From positions 2,108,001 to 2,172,000 of the forward strand of contig NC_089541.1 of assembly GCF_040115645.1 (NCBI RefSeq): DNA of 64,000 nucleotides, in the 5' to 3' direction. Shown piece after piece: positions 59,167 through 64,000 of this stretch. The translations under genes were made by a program, and so were the position numbers. The DNA comes from Euwallacea fornicatus (lineage: Eukaryota; Arthropoda; Insecta; Coleoptera; Curculionidae). The notes under the pieces are model-generated. The model had not been told where the DNA came from and did not search any database. It worked only from the letters and a program-made list of their open reading frames with translations. The stretch's first letter is position 1. Every line of letters starts with the position of its first letter.

Positions 59167-62100
59167 TAAAACGATTGAGGGGGTAATCAATCTTTTTCGG
59201 TTTGGTAAGCGTGTACCCGTCAATTGTAAACTTCCCATTTCTTGTGAAAACGCTAAAGGGCGATAAGGGTAATTGTCGTCGTGCAACTATTTTACATATA
59301 CATACGTGATTGAGTTAATAAAGTAAAAGTTTCTTCTGACAACCTTGTAAATTTGGGATTAAAACGACGATTTCGCTTGAAGGGTACATGAAAAAAGTAC
59401 GACTCCAACGAAAAAATGTCCGAGTAAATGCATAAACGAATTTGTAAAAAAGGGCACATGCTCAAATTCAAAAAGGCCTTTGTAATCCAATCCCCATTCA
59501 TTTGCATACATTGTTTCCATTTTAAATTTAAATTAATAATCAAAATATACAATGGCGTCACTATAAATAGATTAGATTTATTTGTGCATCGATAAACTAT
59601 TATTCCAGCATTGAGCACCGTGGGCTATTGTTTAACAACAAAGAGTATAATGTTGATATTAGCATTGTAAAGTCACCCATTATAGATAACTGTTTGTCTT
59701 CGAACGCTGTTGATTCAATATTACCGCCAGAATTGTTAATAACAATGTAATGTTCGTATTTTAATAGAAAACTTCTCAGGTTAGCGCCTCTATTACACTT
59801 GAATTTAAGCCCGGTTTCAAGTCGATTGGCTCTTAACAATAAACCTAAAATTTGCTCGGGATTTAAAATGCGAAGGGGGGCGAATTTATCGCATAAAATC
59901 CTCGGGAATAACTCGGTTAATTTGACAAGCTGAGCCCTTTGTATTGGCCGACATAATTCGCAAAATATTCTGACAGCCCGGAATATCTGGAAGGCGCCAA
60001 ACTAACACGAGAACGGGTTATTGTATTAAACGGCCCTAATTTATTCCCGAACGCCCTTAGGGCGCGAATTTGTCTCGCGTGTATCGGCGGCAAGCTTCGA
60101 GAGAAAATTTCGATATTAAAACGGGACAACCACGTTAAATTAACCAGACCGACTTCAAAGGTGCGACCCTATAACATGTCTTCATCAAAGAAGCGAAATG
60201 GGCAACTTTGAGGGCGAAACGCTTTTTAGATCGCGTTAATTGAAAGACGTTTTTAATTAAGCACAAAGGGCCGATCAATTATATTTCGCGTGTGTATTCC
60301 TGCCAGTCAAAGGGATTAAACCACCCTTATCGCTTATGCAGATTTTCTTTGGTTGGCATTTCGTTTTAAATGAACACCTGCTGGGAGAGATAGCGAGAAA
60401 AGCTGCAGTTCTTTCTACCGCAGGTCATTAACATATTAATGGATATCCTAAAAAAAAAAAAATTTTGAGAACTTCAAGGCGGGAGAATTATTCCTTTCTG
60501 GAGAAGAAGGAACACGTTGGGTACGTTGACGAAAAAAAAACAGGGGGTTAAAACAGAAGCGGAAAAAAGAGTGGACGACGAAAGATAACATTGAGTCATT
60601 CGTACAGCACCAACGAGGAAGAATTTACGGAAATCGTGGAGGGAAGACGAAGAGAAACTACCTAAGGAACAAATGAGAGGAAAATGACAAACACTATTCC
60701 ACTACTATACGTCTTCTAAGATTTTGGCACCGGTATTTCCACATACCAGACGATTTATCCAGTTTTCCCACACTCGTCTAAAAGGAATTCAATGGAAAAT
60801 TAAGGAGATTAATTTCCTTGCGATTGTTAAGTAGTTCTTCATTTTTCTTTAAAAATTACTTCAATGCAGCCTTTAATAGAGAGTTTGGAGTTTTCAGAAC
60901 TTTGGAAACTCCAAGGACACATTTAAATCAAGACAGAAAGTATCAAACTACTCAGTATCGTTCTAGATAAATCATTTATAGGCTCTTCCGAGATTCCGGA
61001 TACAATAAAACGCAGCTAATTGAAACGTCCATTTCAGAGAATTTACAAGCATTGTCTAGAAACTTCAAGGAATTTTATGCCAATTTATGCATAAAAAATC
61101 GACCAGACAAAACATTCTGAGTGATTGCCAGAAATTTTAATTTGTTTGATTGATTGATGAAAAATGTTGATTTTTGACGAAAATGATTTTAAAATGTCCT
61201 GGAAGCAATTGATCTTGCAGCATCCGTCTAATTCATAGGTTTTTATGGATATTTGAATCTTTTATGAGTTCCACAGGAAATCGAGTTTTTTTAGAAAATC
61301 ATTTCCGTTTCTGGATAATTAACTTAATCTAATGGCATTTTCCAGTTTCCCGCAATTGACCCAACGGAGTTGTTATTTATTCAGAAAATATGACACCACC
61401 GAGGGTATTTTGTCCGGATTCCAGGAATTGTACTAACGTTCCGGAATATTTAAATTATTTAAAATATCTGAACACAGCATATGATAAATTAATTAGGAGA
61501 ATTTAGAGCTTCTTAGAGGGTTTTTCGCAAATAACCCAAATCCGAATTTAGCGAACATTTTCATCGATTATCTGATATACTAAAATAAACTGAGCAGAAC
61601 GGGGTAAAAAGCTATGGTTTTGCATTTAGTTAAGAGAAATTTTTATTCAATTTCAACAAAGAGAAATTTCAACGAATTGAGTTAGTTTTGGGAAATAAAT
61701 GATGTTGATGAGTTCTTACTATTATCATTAGGAAATTCTATAAAAATTATCTCATTTTTTTTTCGAAATATCGACCAAGACTATCAGTCTCTATTTACCG
61801 GAGCATCATGGAAAGTAGTACCTAAACTCTATTTCAGAGATATTGGCAATCTCCAAAATAAAAAATATATTTCCTGGAAAGTTGGTGTCCAGGAAATTGA
61901 TTGGTAATGCCACTGCGATTTTTTCAAACACAGTAAATAATATAGGCTTTCTTCTACATTTACTCAGCAGAATTGCTTGCTCGTTCATACTTCGGAGGTC
62001 ATTTTTGAGGATAGTTGAAATTCTGGGAAATTACTGCCATTTACCGGTTTGCTTTAAGCTTCTGCATTCCTTTCTTTCTGCAATTTGAGATTTCGCAGTA

Positions 62101-64000
62101 TCTGCACAATTTAGATTTTCAGTGGTTAATTTAGATTGTACCCTGAAAAGAAGAAACTCTTGACCATATCGATAATTTTGACAAAATTTTGAGATTTCTT
62201 ACAGACTAACAGCCTCGAAAACCTTTTTCCGTATACATAGGTTCATTGATTATCTAGGCAGTTCTACATCATCGCCATACATCTTTCCGACATTCAACTC
62301 GATTTGATAGATTTCCTGTGGTTTCCAGGGAAAAATTTTCAATCTCAGAGAACGAGATAAAAGTAGTGAATTTTAGGAGACTCTTTAGGTGTTTTCTCTC
62401 TGTAATTTAAATTCTACTTAAAAAAATACTTTTTGCCAGTGCCAGTACTTCAAATGTAGCTCCATCCTGCTGAAAAGCTGACTCTTTCAATTTTCCAACT
62501 TTATTGAAATCGAACTACCCCAAGTACGAAAGGGATCACTGAAAATGTCTCAAATGCCAATCTGTACCGCATATCGCCCACCCCCAAAAAAACCTGAAAA
62601 CTCAGTCGTGATAAACATTATTAATAGCGTATATTGGATTAAAAATGATCCGGACATGATAAAGCACGTTCTGGTGATATGAAGTATGATTGATGTTAAA
62701 GCTCGCCCAGGTCAATTCCTCCTCAGCCTTCCTCATACTGCCGAATCACCCTCACATACAGGGTTTATTCAGGGCATGCGATGTTTTAATTATGGGGATT
62801 TATAAAAACCGATTTCCCGTGAAAGGAGCATTAGCATTTTTACGTCTGGAGATGGCAAAAGCTTGAATTTCATTAATGAGATTTTATAATTAAGGCTTTA
62901 ATAATACAAGAATATGAGCATCTCTGTAGTCTGCGAAATTAACTTGTCAAAGTTGTTATTAAATTGAAAGCTAACTCGATTCCAATTAAAACTCTGAGAT
63001 TGGTTTTAGAGAAGAGAGAGCGTTGATTTATTTGTTTGAAGGTTGTAACTTCAGTATTGTTGGATCGAAGTCAAACCTCTACTTCTGCTACACACTCACT
63101 CACTACTTGTACAATTTCAAATCTGAGACCACGAAGAGTGGTCCGACAGATTCCCTGAGAATTTCCCGTCGTTCTTTCCTTGTGAACATCCGGTTGAACG
63201 ATAACGGTCGACACTTTGGAATGAGATAGACCGGAGAGATACACCTGCTTCATTAAGGAAACTGCACTTTGGCTGATAGCTATACGATTTTGCAATTTAG
63301 ATACACGGCCTTATTGCTTAAAGGGCGATAAAGGTTGAGTAATTGCTTTACAGATATGAGGAGAATTCTGAGGATCCTCTCCGGATTTTCTGCATGAATC
63401 CTCATGGACTCAACGAAAAACAAATTACCTGAGAGTCGGTAACCAGCATGTTTCAAATCACCGAACGACACATTCGCCCACAGATTTCCCTGGAAAATAT
63501 TTCGGGGGTAAATATTTAAACACGCCAGTTTTCCAGCCTTTTGAACACGAGTTTCCGTACCGTGACTCGCCGTACGTCACTGCCACTCATGATGTAGACG
63601 TGTTCATCTCAAGTGCAAAAAAGGGTAAAAGGGATAACAATAGGGCCCTAGGAACAATGAAAGCGCATGGCGCGAATGAAAACGGGCTCAGTTTTAGCAC
63701 CTAGATATCAAACAAAGACGGATGTTTAATGGCTGAGCATAACAAAGTGAACAAGTGAACAATTTAATCTAGGTATGATTTGAGGATTCGTTTTGTGCAC
63801 CTATGTGCATTACGCTCTTTTATACGTGTTAAAGGGGTATTATTTTCGGTTTCTATGCATCAGATTGGGGATCATTTAACCTTCAGGACTAAAGAAGGGA
63901 CTTTAACCAATTAAATTTTTTATCTTCTTTTACTCATTTTGTCTCTCCCTACACAGCTTTAAAACACTTTTATTATCTTTTGTTTCAATTCGGTCCAGAT
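59167..64000. other. Intron sequence to the end of the window
   Basis: 59840-60420 is GC-richer than its surroundings and free of repeats. 60720-62600 is rich in TTTCCAG/CTGGAAA words. The minus-strand frames at 59292-59839 are adjacent and fairly long (108 and 79 codons) but carry no motif I recognise. A 61-base block at about 63429-63490 (minus) is bounded by plausible splice sites but does not resemble semaphorin. No transposon ends were seen. Confidence 0.4.

Noticed and set aside
59292..59839. Two adjacent minus-strand frames of 108 and 79 codons
   Set aside because: No domain recognised; composition is ordinary AT-rich intron and the second frame does not continue the first in a family I know.
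63429..63490. Exon-like block on the minus strand with TTTCCAG acceptor and CAG|GTAATT donor
   Set aside because: The peptide (GNLWANVSFGDLKHAGYRLSG) does not match the semaphorin N-terminus, the frame needed to join the 52-bp exon contains a stop, and TTTCCAG words are abundant here by repetition.
43992..64000. Search for the Sema-2a exon encoding YRTFHLD…LYVGAM
   Set aside because: No minus-strand sequence fitting that peptide with a donor splitting the Met codon was found; it probably lies upstream of the window.
1..64000. Search for tRNA, rRNA, CRISPR arrays or bacterial-type operons
   Set aside because: None seen; the spliced semaphorin exons and TA-flanked insect-type transposons identify the DNA as animal nuclear genome.

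Overview
The window is AT-rich, intron-dominated DNA from an insect, probably a beetle (the order is an inference). The only host gene I can recognise is a class-2 secreted semaphorin, Sema-2a, on the minus strand. Three short coding exons, at 43940-43991, 21817-21879 and 2217-2324 in transcription order, join in phase. Together they encode 74 residues of the start of the sema domain (…DRIFRLNLSNINQ…, …DALNLEP…CVSKGKSE…, …FDCRNHIRVIQSMGNGDRLYVCGTNAHNPKDW…). They are separated by introns of about 22.1 kb and 19.5 kb. The 5' exon(s), with signal peptide and start codon, lie beyond 64000, and the next 3' exon lies below position 1. No tRNA, rRNA, CRISPR or bacterial-type feature was seen.

Most of the explainable non-coding sequence is decayed DNA transposons inserted at TA dinucleotides. 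(1) Six copies of one mariner family: 10665-16665 (split), 18349-19573, 27248-28500, 49134-50394, 51593-52840 and the chimera 58167-59166. (2) Several Tc1-like families: 10699-16464, 10874-12256, 13630-16411, 29914-30987, 32746-34340, 36820-38069 and a fragment at 38189-38518. (3) One long-TIR Tc1/mariner relative whose transposase starts MPYLTE (3368-5190). (4) A pogo/Tigger remnant (34345-35150). (5) Three foldback elements without transposase (7932-9024, 13813-15024, 22280-22781). (6) A probable solo LTR (53093-53499). Every transposase is broken by stops, frameshifts, deletions or lost catalytic residues.

The most striking structure is a transposon nest at 10665-16665. A mariner was entered by a Tc1-like element, whose left terminal repeat received a second Tc1-like element next to an expanded TA microsatellite. 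Its right terminal repeat received a third, which was in turn hit by a foldback element with arms about 98% identical. The order of insertion can be read directly.

The rest of the introns is largely degenerate tandem DNA. Several arrays have periods near 180 bp (5330-5815, 31480-32340, 47300-49050 and perhaps 25590-27240), and other stretches are rich in CTGGAAA/TTTCCAG motifs. I found no new enzymatic or defence system. The value of the window is the structure of the giant Sema-2a introns and the datable transposon layers inside them.
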